Source: Chryseobacterium gleum (GTDB lineage: Bacteria; Bacteroidota; Bacteroidia; Flavobacteriales_C; GCA-002722245). Taken from it: a stretch of DNA of 12,088 nt. A program made the translations under genes and the position numbers. Of the stretch, positions 1 through 7,808 are shown one piece after another; position 1 is the first letter of the stretch; the number at the start of each line of letters is the position of its first letter. A model generated the notes under the pieces. That model searched no databases. It was not told where the DNA came from and was given only the letters and a program-made list of their open reading frames with translations. Where the stretch lies: NCBI GenBank assembly GCA_945903925.1, contig CAMDPJ010000052.1, positions 1 to 12,088 of the forward strand, read 5' to 3'.

Positions 1-391
1 TTTTATGAAAGAGGTTTTGCACATCAACTGTCTTTCTGTCGCTGATATCGAAATCTATTTCTGCTCTTAAAAATTCTTCTGCTAACAATGGAATATCGAA
101 ACGGTCGCTGTTGAATCCAGCGATGTCGCAGCCAATTAAGAAATCGGAAAGGCTTTTGGCAATGGATTTAAAGAGCGGACAATCCTTCACATCTTCGTCA
201 TAAATATGGTGAACAGCCGATGCTTCTTTGGGAATGGGCATGCCCGGATTGATACGACGCGTTTTGCTGTCTTTATCGCCATTAGGTAATATTTTCACGA
301 TAGAGATTTCTACGATTCTATCTTTTGATACATCTGTTCCGGTGGTTTCTAAATCGAAGAAGGCAAGCGGACGGGTTAAATTCAATTTCAT
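1..391 (-). CDS. DnaQ-like 3'-5' exonuclease, C-terminus cut by window edge
   Basis: This is the first 130 residues of a DEDD-family 3'-5' exonuclease (RNase T / DNA polymerase III epsilon fold), which removes nucleotides from DNA or RNA 3' ends using two metal ions. The translation begins MKLNLTRPLAFFDLETTGTD. The Exo I motif FDLETTGTD supplies the Asp and Glu metal ligands at about residues 13 and 15. The Exo II motif GFNSDRFDIPLL lies near residue 100, with the expected NxxxFDxxxL pattern. Exo III, with the last catalytic Asp, would lie beyond position 1. The ATG is only 6 nt after the stop of the PD40 gene, so the two are probably cotranscribed. It could be a stand-alone proofreading-type exonuclease or the front of a longer protein such as an epsilon-UvrC-like fusion. 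The family is clear, but the specific role is not. Confidence 0.9.
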   Translation of the reverse strand, partial: MKLNLTRPLAFFDLETTGTDVSKDRIVEISIVKILPNGDKDSKTRRINPGMPIPKEASAVHHIYDEDVKDCPLFKSIAKSLSDFLIGCDIAGFNSDRFDIPLLAEEFLRAEIDFDISDRKTVDVQNLFHK

Positions 392-397
392 TTTGGG

Positions 398-2122
398 CTA
401 TTTGGTGGTATCTAATTCTCCTTTGTGCAGTATCGCATCTACCTTCTTTTCAGCAACAAAATTGGCTTTGTCGAGAATTGTGATGGTGCTCTTGTTTACT
501 TTATAATTATCGCTGGCAATGCTAATGTCGTAAACTCCAGGCTCTAAAATCATTAAAGCTCTACCTGTTTTTAAGTTGGGAGAATATTCGCCATAAGTTG
601 TTTTAGTGGCAGTGTTCACTACAGTAATTAAACTTCCTGCCACAGGGTCGAGAGAGGATTTTAATTTACGCATTCTCGCAATAATATTTTTTGAGCTGTC
701 GGCAGGAATTGTGGTTGCATTAGGTTCATTTAAACAAGCGTTATGCAATTCAATCAATGAATCTGCGTTGTGTATTTTTAATTGATATGGAGTATATGCT
801 TTTAAGTTTAAAGCTACCAAGGTATAAGGTGGTTCTGTGTTTTTGAAAGTAAGTTGATAAATATCCGAGTTTCCAAAGCCTTCTGTTTTTCTCCTGCCTA
901 TGTATGCATTTCTTCCTGTTTTATTGAAAGAGATAGAATAATCATCATCGGTGGTGTTAATAGGATAACCTAAATTACTAGGGTTGTTAAAAGCGTGACT
1001 TTCCATTGAAAAGGTGGTTTTAAAAATATCTAAACCGCCCATATTGGTGTGTCCGGCAGACGCGAAATATAGCGTGTTTTCTTCTGCTCCGAAAGTGGGG
1101 TAAGTGTCGTCGTATTTGGTGTTTATTTTACTGCCTAAGTTTAAAGGTTCTCCCCACGTTCCGTTGGGTCTTTTCACAGAAATATATAAATCTAAACCAC
1201 CAAATCCCCCAAATCTATCTGATGCGAACAAACATGTTTGTCCGTCGTTGGCAATACACCCTGCCACCTGAGCACTTTTACCATCGTTAATTAAGTCGCC
1301 AAAATCTAAGGCTTTGCCAAAAGCTTTTGCTTTGCCTACTTTCTCGCAGTATTGAATTCTTTGCGTACCTAAATCATCAATCATTGTGAATACCAAATAA
1401 GCGCCATTGCTAGAAAGAGAAGTTATTTCTTCTAGTGAAAAAGTGTTGATGGTGGCACCAACGTTTTTGGCTTTCGACCATTTGTCGTTGTTTTTTAAAT
1501 CTATGCTGTACACATCAGATACGAAGCCATCTTCGCCTTTTGTAGCGCCTGTAGTTCCTTTTCTTTTGGTGGTAAAATAGATTGAAGATTCATTTTCTGT
1601 TGTAAAAGGGTGTCCCTCAAAATATTCTGTATTAACATCTTTACCCAAATTCGTAAATGATACTTTTATAGGAATTTTCATCAATTCTTTTGCGGTTTGC
1701 GCACATTCAATTTCGTGGTCAACTTCTTCAAAGTATTCTGGTTTGAGTTTTCCTTCTTTTTTGCAGCGGTTGAAAAAATCTATCGCTTTGTCTAGTTCAT
1801 CATTATAAGCATATGCTTTGCCTAAATCGAAAAGTACTATGGCATCATATTTACCTGATTTTAGCACTTTTTCTAATGGAGCTATGGCTTTTGTTTTATC
1901 TTCATTGGTGTTTAAGTAGCATTCGGCGATGAGTTGATTTAACTTTAAATCCTCAGGTTCTTTTTTCAATGCTAATTTTAATTCGTCTAGCGCTTGTCCG
2001 TACAAGCCATAATCAATATATGTCTTTGCTAAAATAACGTTGCCAGAGGGAGATGCAGCACCTGCTTGAGCTGTTAGGGCAATACATATTAACGAAAATA
2101 GAAAAGTGGTAACTGACTTCAT
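398..2122 (-). CDS. Secreted TPR and PD40 beta-propeller protein without OmpA domain
   Basis: A 574-residue exported protein of unknown precise role. Residues 1-22 form a signal peptide (basic start, hydrophobic core, AQAGAA end) with no lipobox Cys. Residues about 28-145 look like TPR helices. Residues about 155-425 carry PD40 (WD40-like) blades with SDRFGGFGGLDLY and MGGLDIF signatures. Residues about 495-560 resemble the carboxypeptidase-regulatory-like fold (GEYSPNLKTGRALMILEPG). It is a clear paralogue of the protein encoded just upstream: both contain the YDD, GH..MGG and NxGYPINTT motifs in the same order. Unlike that protein it has no OmpA peptidoglycan-binding domain. The stop lies 6 nt before the exonuclease ATG, so no lost OmpA sequence follows. 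By analogy it may be a periplasmic or outer-membrane partner of the OmpA-bearing paralogue. That role is inference. Confidence 0.9.
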   Translation of the reverse strand: MKSVTTFLFSLICIALTAQAGAASPSGNVILAKTYIDYGLYGQALDELKLALKKEPEDLKLNQLIAECYLNTNEDKTKAIAPLEKVLKSGKYDAIVLFDLGKAYAYNDELDKAIDFFNRCKKEGKLKPEYFEEVDHEIECAQTAKELMKIPIKVSFTNLGKDVNTEYFEGHPFTTENESSIYFTTKRKGTTGATKGEDGFVSDVYSIDLKNNDKWSKAKNVGATINTFSLEEITSLSSNGAYLVFTMIDDLGTQRIQYCEKVGKAKAFGKALDFGDLINDGKSAQVAGCIANDGQTCLFASDRFGGFGGLDLYISVKRPNGTWGEPLNLGSKINTKYDDTYPTFGAEENTLYFASAGHTNMGGLDIFKTTFSMESHAFNNPSNLGYPINTTDDDYSISFNKTGRNAYIGRRKTEGFGNSDIYQLTFKNTEPPYTLVALNLKAYTPYQLKIHNADSLIELHNACLNEPNATTIPADSSKNIIARMRKLKSSLDPVAGSLITVVNTATKTTYGEYSPNLKTGRALMILEPGVYDISIASDNYKVNKSTITILDKANFVAEKKVDAILHKGELDTTK

Positions 2123-2141
2123 TCTAAAATTATTTACGATT

Positions 2142-2172
2142 GTAAGATAAGCATAGCCAATAATATGCCCAA
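2142..2172 (-). promoter_or_regulatory. Possible promoter of the PD40 gene
   Basis: On the minus strand a TTG is followed after 20 nt by TATCTTAC. This is an imperfect match to the Bacteroidota -33 TTG / -7 TAnnTTTG promoter (4 of 6 fixed -7 bases). A strong terminator lies directly upstream, so this gene needs its own promoter, which supports the call. The predicted leader would be only about 15 nt. Confidence 0.3.
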
Positions 2173-2221
2173 GTATCTTTTGTGTTTAGTTTGATTAATT
2201 TTAAACAAGTAATTACCAATA

Positions 2222-2253
2222 AAAAAACCTTCGCCATTTAGCGAAGGTTTTTT
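2222..2253 (-). terminator. Rho-independent terminator after the OmpA gene
   Basis: A perfect 13-bp inverted repeat (AAAAAACCTTCGC / GCGAAGGTTTTTT) flanks the 6-nt loop CATTTA, 24 bases past the stop of the OmpA-domain gene. On the minus strand the G+C core stem GCGAAGG/CCTTCGC is followed by a run of seven T, the classic intrinsic terminator form. It separates the two PD40 paralogues into different transcription units. The A tract on the other side could make it work in both directions, but no gene converges on it. Confidence 0.88.
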
Positions 2254-2277
2254 CTATTTGATTAATTCTTTAATCTC

Positions 2278-4356
2278 TTATTTCTTTCTGCCTTTAGTTG
2301 TTGTTTTTTTTGGTCTATTTTTCAAGCGATCGGGAACAGCTATTGGATTAACGAAGCCGGTGTCACCATCTAAAGAAATAACTTTCAACACAGTTCTTCT
2401 GTTTAGTGCTCTTCCGGCAGGATTGTCGCTGCCATCTGCATTTTCGTTTTTAGCAATTGGCTGTGTTTCACCATATCCTTTTGCTTTCATTTGGTCGGCG
2501 TTAACACTCTTAGACAACAAGTATTTCACAACAGCTTCAACTCTTTTTTGAGACAAGTTCATGTTGTATCCATCGGCACCTTTTGAGTCGGTGTGTCCTT
2601 GTAATTCTACTTTCAAGCCAGGGTTGTTCAGTAACAATTTTGTTAATTTTCCCAACTCAACTTTAGATTCTGATGTTAAAACATCTTTATCGAATTCATA
2701 GAAAATGTTGTTTAAAACGATATTTTCTCCAGCTTTTATAGCAGGTAGTTTAATGTCGGTTTGAATGGCTGAGAATTGTGAGTTTTCTGGAACAATTAAG
2801 TTTTCTGATCTAAACAATACTCCTTCCGCTTCATAAGTAATGTTATAGTTTTTACCTGGAGGCAAGATGAACAAGTATTTCCCCGTTTTGCTATTTGGCT
2901 TATAGATACCAACAATTTCATTGGTTGCATTATCTGTTACCACAATTTGAGCTCCCTTAGGAACGATTGAGTTTTCACCTTCTAAGGATAAGTTACCAGA
3001 GAATACAGTCAATTGTTTTTCAGGAGGTGTTGGCAAGCTAATCATGTAAATGTCATAAGAACCAAAACCTTCTTCGCGGTATGAAGCATAATAAGCTCTT
3101 TTACCATCGGGAGATGTTACATAACAAACATCATCACCTGTTGTATTGATAGGATAGCCAATATTTTCTACGTCGCCCCAAGTACCATCTTCGTTTTGCA
3201 TTACTTGAAATACATCGAATCCACCCATACTTTGGTGACCTTCAGAAGAGAAGAACAAAGTTACTCCATCTGGGTGCATGAAAGGCGCTCTGTCGTCGTA
3301 TGCTGAGTTTACTTTCGGACCAAGATTTTCTGGTAAGCTCCATTCTCCGTTAGGAAGTCTTTTAACATAGAAGATGTCAAAACCTCCGTAGCCACCCGAA
3401 CGGTCGCTTACAAAGTACATTACCGAACCATCCACATTGAAACAAGCATCAGGCTCTTGGTATTTAGTGTTAATTGGCGAAGGAAACATCTCTGGCGTCG
3501 ACCACTGATCTCCATTTAATTTACTAATATAGATATCACCATTTCCTCTTCCCGGACCTTCTTTCTCTCTATCAGATGTGAAAAGCACTTGTTGTCCGTC
3601 TACAGATAAAGCGATAGTTGCCTCGTTGAAAGGTGAGTTGATGGTAGTTAAGTTTTTAGGTGCCGACCAGTTGCCTTTAACGTCTTTCGTACTCATGTAA
3701 ATATCTTCGTAGTAGTTACCGTCACTCATTAAAGTGTCTTTGTTAACTGCAGCATTTTGAGTAGAACCAAATCTTCTAGAAGTGTACAATAATGTTTTTT
3801 CATCGGCAGAAAGAACTGGTGCGAAATCTTTGTATTTACCGTTAATGGTAGAACCAAAGTTAGATACAATTAATTCTACAGGGTTGGCTATGAGGATTTT
3901 CGCATAAGCACATTGAGCCAAGTAGTGATCCATTAATTTGATGTCTTCGTCGCCTGTGGCTAGGTAACCTTTAAATTTTTCGTACATCAAAGAAGCTTCG
4001 CTGAATTGATAATTTAAATGATATGCTTTAGCCAATTCAAGGTAAGTTAAAACAGGAGCTTTCTTTTCTTTAATCGACTCTATGCTATATAAGGCTTCAG
4101 AAACATTTTGAGCCGCAATTTCAAAAGCTGCGATGGCTGCAGGTAAGTTGTTTTTTAAACTCATATAACTTAAACCCATTTTGTACTTAATGTTAGCGTT
4201 GGTTGGGTCGGCAGTGTAGGCCTCTTTAAACGCATCAATGGCTAAGGTGTACTCGTTTTTGTTAAAATTATTTTGTGCTTTTTTTAGCTCAACTTCATTT
4301 TGTGCTAATAAACCTGTAAAAGGAATAAGTAGTAATAAGGCTAGTAAAATTCTCAT
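2278..4356 (-). CDS. PorE-like TPR, PD40 propeller, CRD and OmpA peptidoglycan-binding protein
   Basis: A 692-residue exported envelope protein. The longest open frame begins at a TTG (4392). The ATG at 4356 is chosen because it puts a textbook signal peptide, MRILLALLLLIPFTGLLAQ, at the N-terminus. In order come TPR-like helices (about 20-155), a PD40 propeller with about five blades (about 170-440; NGDIYIS, GGYGGFDIF, MGGFDVF, SYDIYMI), a carboxypeptidase-regulatory-like domain (about 465-535) and an OmpA C-terminal domain (about 547-660). The OmpA part has GHTDSKG and NLSQKRVEAV. Asp590 and Arg605 match the spacing of the Asp/Arg pair that binds diaminopimelate in peptidoglycan. The same domain order is known for PorE of the type IX secretion system, but PorE is a lipoprotein and this signal has no lipobox Cys. 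A lysine-rich tail (681-692) ends the protein. Role in secretion or gliding is inferred, since many paralogues share this architecture. Confidence 0.92.
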   Translation of the reverse strand: MRILLALLLLIPFTGLLAQNEVELKKAQNNFNKNEYTLAIDAFKEAYTADPTNANIKYKMGLSYMSLKNNLPAAIAAFEIAAQNVSEALYSIESIKEKKAPVLTYLELAKAYHLNYQFSEASLMYEKFKGYLATGDEDIKLMDHYLAQCAYAKILIANPVELIVSNFGSTINGKYKDFAPVLSADEKTLLYTSRRFGSTQNAAVNKDTLMSDGNYYEDIYMSTKDVKGNWSAPKNLTTINSPFNEATIALSVDGQQVLFTSDREKEGPGRGNGDIYISKLNGDQWSTPEMFPSPINTKYQEPDACFNVDGSVMYFVSDRSGGYGGFDIFYVKRLPNGEWSLPENLGPKVNSAYDDRAPFMHPDGVTLFFSSEGHQSMGGFDVFQVMQNEDGTWGDVENIGYPINTTGDDVCYVTSPDGKRAYYASYREEGFGSYDIYMISLPTPPEKQLTVFSGNLSLEGENSIVPKGAQIVVTDNATNEIVGIYKPNSKTGKYLFILPPGKNYNITYEAEGVLFRSENLIVPENSQFSAIQTDIKLPAIKAGENIVLNNIFYEFDKDVLTSESKVELGKLTKLLLNNPGLKVELQGHTDSKGADGYNMNLSQKRVEAVVKYLLSKSVNADQMKAKGYGETQPIAKNENADGSDNPAGRALNRRTVLKVISLDGDTGFVNPIAVPDRLKNRPKKTTTKGRKK

Positions 4357-4369
4357 AGGATAGATATTA

Positions 4370-4392
4370 TGTATTTCAATTGTGTATTTCAA
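4370..4392 (-). repeat. 10-bp direct repeat in the leader of the OmpA gene
   Basis: The decamer TTGAAATACA (minus strand) occurs twice, separated by CAA, giving a 13-bp period just upstream of the chosen ATG. It lies between the suggested promoter and the start codon. It could be an operator-like or post-transcriptional site, or chance in AT-rich DNA. Confidence 0.5.
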
Positions 4393-4401
4393 AATGTGTG
4401 C

Positions 4402-4432
4402 TAAAAATAAAAAAAATAAATTCTTTTATCAA
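4402..4432 (-). promoter_or_regulatory. Possible promoter of the OmpA gene
   Basis: On the minus strand TTG, a 20-nt spacer and TATTTTTA match the Bacteroidota -33/-7 pattern (5 of 6 fixed -7 bases, correct spacing). The predicted leader is about 40 nt and contains the direct repeat. The region is very AT-rich, so a chance match is possible. Confidence 0.35.
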
Positions 4433-4444
4433 TTGTGCGCTAAT

Positions 4445-5755
4445 TTACCATATAACGCGGTTAAAGTCAAAGTTTTCCAAATAATCTCCAATTTTTCTTA
4501 AAAAAGAACCGCCCAGCATGCCGTCAACCACGCGGTGGTCGTAAGAAAGAGAAAGAAACATCATTTGTCGGATAGCGATCGTGTCTCCCATTGGTGTTTC
4601 TACCACCACAGGTTTCTTTTTAATGATTCCTGTAGATAAGATAGCTACCTGAGGTTGGTTTATAATTGGCGTTCCCATTATGTTTCCAAAGGTTCCTACA
4701 TTTGTGATAGTAAAGGTTCCGCCTTGAATTTCGTCGGGTTTCAATTTATTTTCTCTTGCTCTCTTCGCTAGGTCGTTTACTTGTTCTGCTAGTCCAATAA
4801 TATTTAATCTATCCGCATTTTTAATCACAGGAACAATTAAATTTCCGCTAGGAAGAGCAGCCGCCATACCTATATTGATGGCTTTTTTCTTAATGATGTT
4901 ATTACCATCTACTTGAATATTCACCAAAGGGAAATCTTTCAATGCTTTCGCAACAGCTTCAATAAATATAGGGGTGAAGGTGATTTTAAAACCTTCTTTT
5001 TTCTCAAATTCGTTTTTAATTCTGTCTCTCCACATCACCATTGCTGTAACATCTACTTCTATGAATGAAGTAACGTGAGGAGCAATTTGTTTGCTTTTCA
5101 CCATGTGCTCTGCAATGATTTTGCGCATGCGGTCCATCTCAAATATTTCGTCTTCACCTGAAATTGAAGATGCTGAGAGTGTGGGAGCGGGTGAGGAAGA
5201 AATCAGAGTGGGAGTGGGAGTTTGATTTGAGAGAGTGACGGGAGCTATGTTTTGTTTTCCTGCTTGCAAGTAGTCCATCAAATCATCTTTGGTTACTCTG
5301 TTGTCTTTGCCAGTTCCTTTAATTTTATCTAATTCTTCTTTGTTGATGTTTTCTTTAGAGGCTATACTTTTCACCAATGGCGAGTAAAATTTATCGCTTT
5401 TTTGAAATTCGGCAGCTGCTGTTTTTTCTTGAACAACAGGTGTTTTTTGTGTGGCTGGATTAGATTGAGGAGAGTGAAGTTCTACCAATTCGTTGTCGCT
5501 TTCATCGGCTTCACCATCGCTTTCAAGTATAGCGAAAGCTTGCCCCACTTTTACTATCTCCCCAACTTTAAACAATTGTTTTTTTAATATTCCGGCATGC
5601 GTGGCTGGTATCTCCGAGTCTACTTTGTCGGTAGCAATTTCAGCTACAGCTTCATCTAATTCAATGCGGTCGCCTTCTTTTTTTAGCCATGAGGTTAGGG
5701 TAGCTTCAGCTACGCTTTCGCCCATTTTAGGAAGGATTAACTTTACTTCGCCCAT
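4445..5755 (-). CDS. 2-oxo acid dehydrogenase E2 component (dihydrolipoamide acyltransferase)
   Basis: A 436-residue E2 subunit that moves an acyl group from lipoyl-lysine to CoA in the cytoplasmic pyruvate, 2-oxoglutarate or branched-chain 2-oxo acid dehydrogenase complex. The open frame extends to a TTG at 5791, but the ATG at 5755 gives the usual MGEVKLILPKMGES start. One lipoyl domain (about 2-78) carries lipoyl-Lys44 in ATDKVDSE. The E1/E3-binding domain (about 124-164) has SPLVKSIASKENI and GTGKDNRVTKDDL. A Pro/Ser/Thr-rich linker (about 166-200) follows, then the catalytic domain (about 205-436) with SYDHRVVDG, giving His407 and Asp411. No E1 or E3 gene lies nearby, so the substrate cannot be read from context. 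A branched-chain type is my best guess because the end resembles BkdB-like proteins. A good -7 box lies 24 nt upstream. Confidence 0.95.
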   Translation of the reverse strand: MGEVKLILPKMGESVAEATLTSWLKKEGDRIELDEAVAEIATDKVDSEIPATHAGILKKQLFKVGEIVKVGQAFAILESDGEADESDNELVELHSPQSNPATQKTPVVQEKTAAAEFQKSDKFYSPLVKSIASKENINKEELDKIKGTGKDNRVTKDDLMDYLQAGKQNIAPVTLSNQTPTPTLISSSPAPTLSASSISGEDEIFEMDRMRKIIAEHMVKSKQIAPHVTSFIEVDVTAMVMWRDRIKNEFEKKEGFKITFTPIFIEAVAKALKDFPLVNIQVDGNNIIKKKAINIGMAAALPSGNLIVPVIKNADRLNIIGLAEQVNDLAKRARENKLKPDEIQGGTFTITNVGTFGNIMGTPIINQPQVAILSTGIIKKKPVVVETPMGDTIAIRQMMFLSLSYDHRVVDGMLGGSFLRKIGDYLENFDFNRVIW

Positions 5756-5779
5756 TGTTATTATTACTAATGCGTGCGT

Positions 5780-5787
5780 CAAAAGTA
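5780..5787 (-). promoter_or_regulatory. -7 box of the E2 gene
   Basis: The minus strand reads TACTTTTG, a full match to the Bacteroidota -7 consensus TAnnTTTG, 24 nt before the E2 ATG. A good TTG at the -33 position is not seen; there is only TGA about 21 nt upstream. This suggests the E2 is transcribed separately from the glycosyltransferase that ends 67 nt upstream of it. Confidence 0.5.
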
Positions 5788-5822
5788 ACAAAATATGTTA
5801 AATATTTTTCATTTTTCTCAGC

Positions 5823-7799
5823 TTAATTTGTGGGAATTCTACCCAGCTGCTTAAAGCCCTTAAGGATGATGTCTATATCCTCGTAAATACTGTAGTTTTT
5901 GGCGTACATTAAATTTATTTTTTCAACCGACTGAAGTGAGGCTGGTTTAACTTTTAAGGTGTCGCTAGGGTTTAATATCCCTGTTTTGATGGTTGGCAGC
6001 CCTTCTGTTTGCTTGTTGTTTTGCGCTAAATAATATCCCACCCAAGTTAGTTTGCCTATTAATACGAATAGTACATTTCTTAATAAACCGTAAGGTTTTT
6101 CTATGGTGAAGACCAATAAGGGATAGAGTAGTAGAAAAATTATTGAGCTAATTATATCAAATATTCTTTTGTTTTGTTTGTTTTCAATTTTGTTAATCGA
6201 GTTCATATTGATAACATACATTTCGCCTGGTTCGCTGGTAGAATGGCTGCCAATAATGAATACGCTTTTGGGTGGAGCAATTTTAAAATGAACATTCTTG
6301 CTGCGTATGCTACTCATACTGTTGATGATGGTTTTAAAGTCCACACTTTCAGCGCAAAATATCAATTCATCAATTTTGTTTTTTTTAATCAAGGTATTTA
6401 TTTCTTGCAAGCTACCCAGGTAATCTTCATCTGTTTTGTTTTCGGTGTCGGGTGCAATAAGTTCAATAGTTATGGGCTTTAAGTAGGATAAGCTAAGAAT
6501 TCGGGTAACTCTTTTGGCTTCTGTTTTAGAACCAACGATGGCAATTTTTTTTTTCTGAACAAAGCCCAAATCAAAGTTTTTAAACTCTAAGTAATGTAAA
6601 AGTAGGCGGTTAATTAAAATAACGCCCAAACTCACGAATGTCCCTATCAAAATTAGAGCGCGAGAGAATCGATATTCTTTGGGGAGCAAAAAGTAAAAAA
6701 GCAAGATGATGGCCGAGCCCAAAGCAATGCCTTTGGTGATGTTAGATGGTTTCGGATTTTTTTGAAAGCCTTTGAAAAGAAAAACTGATAGGAGCCAAAC
6801 ACCTATAAAAGCGGGTATTTCCCAGTTAAAGAATATTTCGGGAAAGTGTTTGGCGCAGCCTTTTACATTCACCTCGTAGTATTTCATTAGAAAATGAAGT
6901 ACGGTGTAAATGATAGTAGCATCGAAAACGGGTAACAGTATTACAATTAAAGCTCTACTGAATATGGCCATGGCAGCACGAGCATAAATAGCAATGTTGA
7001 TAAGGAAAGAGAACAAAGAAGCATTTTTTTGCGAAAAGTGTTTTTTGGCAAAAATGATCATGGCTCGGTAAAACACAAACACATAATTAACGCTACTTTT
7101 TTTGGTGCTTTCGCCTTTGTAGTGAATGATGCGTGTATCGGCGAAATAGTAATTTTTATAGCCAGCTTTTAAAATTCGGTAAGACAAGTCGATATCTTCT
7201 CCGTACATAAAGAAGGTTTCGTCTAACAAACCAATTCTATCTAACACCGATTTTCGCAGCAGCATAAAGGCGCCCGAAAGAATCTCTACTTCATGGGTTT
7301 CTTCTTTGCTTAAATAGCCCAAATGGTATTTTCCAAAGGTTTTCGATTTAGGGAAGAGATGTGCCAATCCAAAAATTTTATAAAAAGCCACCGATGGCGT
7401 AGGTAAGCCTCTTTTCGATTCGGGAAGAAATTTCCCTTGTCCGTCCACCATATTCACTCCCAAACCACCTGCATCGGGGCGAGTATCCATAAAATCAACA
7501 ATCTTTTTAAAGGTATCTTCTTCAACCAGAGTGTCGGGATTAAGCAATAAAATGTATTCTCCTTCGGCCTGAGTCATAACCAAGTTATTTCCTTTAGAGA
7601 AGCCTAAGTTCTTTTTGCTTTCCACCAACTTTACCCACGGAAATTTTTCTTTTACCATGGCTACCGAGCCATCTACAGAGTTATTGTCGACTACCCAAAC
7701 ATCGCCACTGGTTAACTTCATGGCTTTCTCAACAGAGTAAAGGCATTGCTCTAAAAAGTGTTCAACATTGTAATTTACTATGACAACAGATAACTTCAA
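5823..7799 (-). CDS. GT2 glycosyltransferase fused to a membrane region and a degenerate phosphoglycosyltransferase half
   Basis: A 658-residue protein that starts at TTG. No ATG lies upstream in frame, because the recR stop comes four codons earlier, and the first strand of the fold, KLSVVIVNYN, must be included. Residues 1-240 are a GT-A family 2 transferase of the rhamnosyltransferase-like kind: VVDNNSVDGS (36-45), NPD metal/nucleotide motif (87-89), GEDIDLSYRI (200-209). About four or five membrane segments follow (about 262-400). A Rossmann-like domain (about 416-515; KKKIAIVGSKTEAKR) comes next, then residues 543-654 resembling the sugar-transferase domain of WbaP/WcaJ: KRIFDIISS, LIGKLTWVGY, YSIYEDIDIILKGF. 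The catalytic loop of that domain is missing. The likely role is glycan assembly on a lipid carrier at the inner membrane. Acceptor and sugar are unknown. It is probably cotranscribed with recR. Confidence 0.88.
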   Translation of the reverse strand: MKLSVVIVNYNVEHFLEQCLYSVEKAMKLTSGDVWVVDNNSVDGSVAMVKEKFPWVKLVESKKNLGFSKGNNLVMTQAEGEYILLLNPDTLVEEDTFKKIVDFMDTRPDAGGLGVNMVDGQGKFLPESKRGLPTPSVAFYKIFGLAHLFPKSKTFGKYHLGYLSKEETHEVEILSGAFMLLRKSVLDRIGLLDETFFMYGEDIDLSYRILKAGYKNYYFADTRIIHYKGESTKKSSVNYVFVFYRAMIIFAKKHFSQKNASLFSFLINIAIYARAAMAIFSRALIVILLPVFDATIIYTVLHFLMKYYEVNVKGCAKHFPEIFFNWEIPAFIGVWLLSVFLFKGFQKNPKPSNITKGIALGSAIILLFYFLLPKEYRFSRALILIGTFVSLGVILINRLLLHYLEFKNFDLGFVQKKKIAIVGSKTEAKRVTRILSLSYLKPITIELIAPDTENKTDEDYLGSLQEINTLIKKNKIDELIFCAESVDFKTIINSMSSIRSKNVHFKIAPPKSVFIIGSHSTSEPGEMYVINMNSINKIENKQNKRIFDIISSIIFLLLYPLLVFTIEKPYGLLRNVLFVLIGKLTWVGYYLAQNNKQTEGLPTIKTGILNPSDTLKVKPASLQSVEKINLMYAKNYSIYEDIDIILKGFKQLGRIPTN

Positions 7800-7808
7800 A
7801 TCTTCTTT

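Noticed and set aside
398..2122. The OmpA-less paralogue as a frameshifted or truncated pseudogene
   Set aside because: The frame is intact with its own C-terminal extension and the next gene starts 6 nt later, leaving no room for a lost OmpA remnant.
4357..4392. Longer 704-residue form of the OmpA protein
   Set aside because: It would start at TTG and put 12 polar residues before a perfect signal peptide; the ATG at 4356 is better.
5756..5791. Longer 448-residue form of the E2
   Set aside because: TTG start adding LLLTHALVIIT before the standard lipoyl-domain start; it also overlaps the consensus -7 box.
5493..5801. Plus-strand open frame opposite the E2 N-terminus
   Set aside because: It is antisense to the conserved lipoyl domain and has low-complexity composition; no independent support.
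5756..5822. AAATAT/ATATTT inverted repeat as terminator of the glycosyltransferase gene
   Set aside because: A six-pair A/T-only stem without a G+C core is too weak.
6174..6482. Plus-strand open frame of 102 codons
   Set aside because: It is antisense to the glycosyltransferase membrane and Rossmann region, shows no family motif and looks like a shadow frame.
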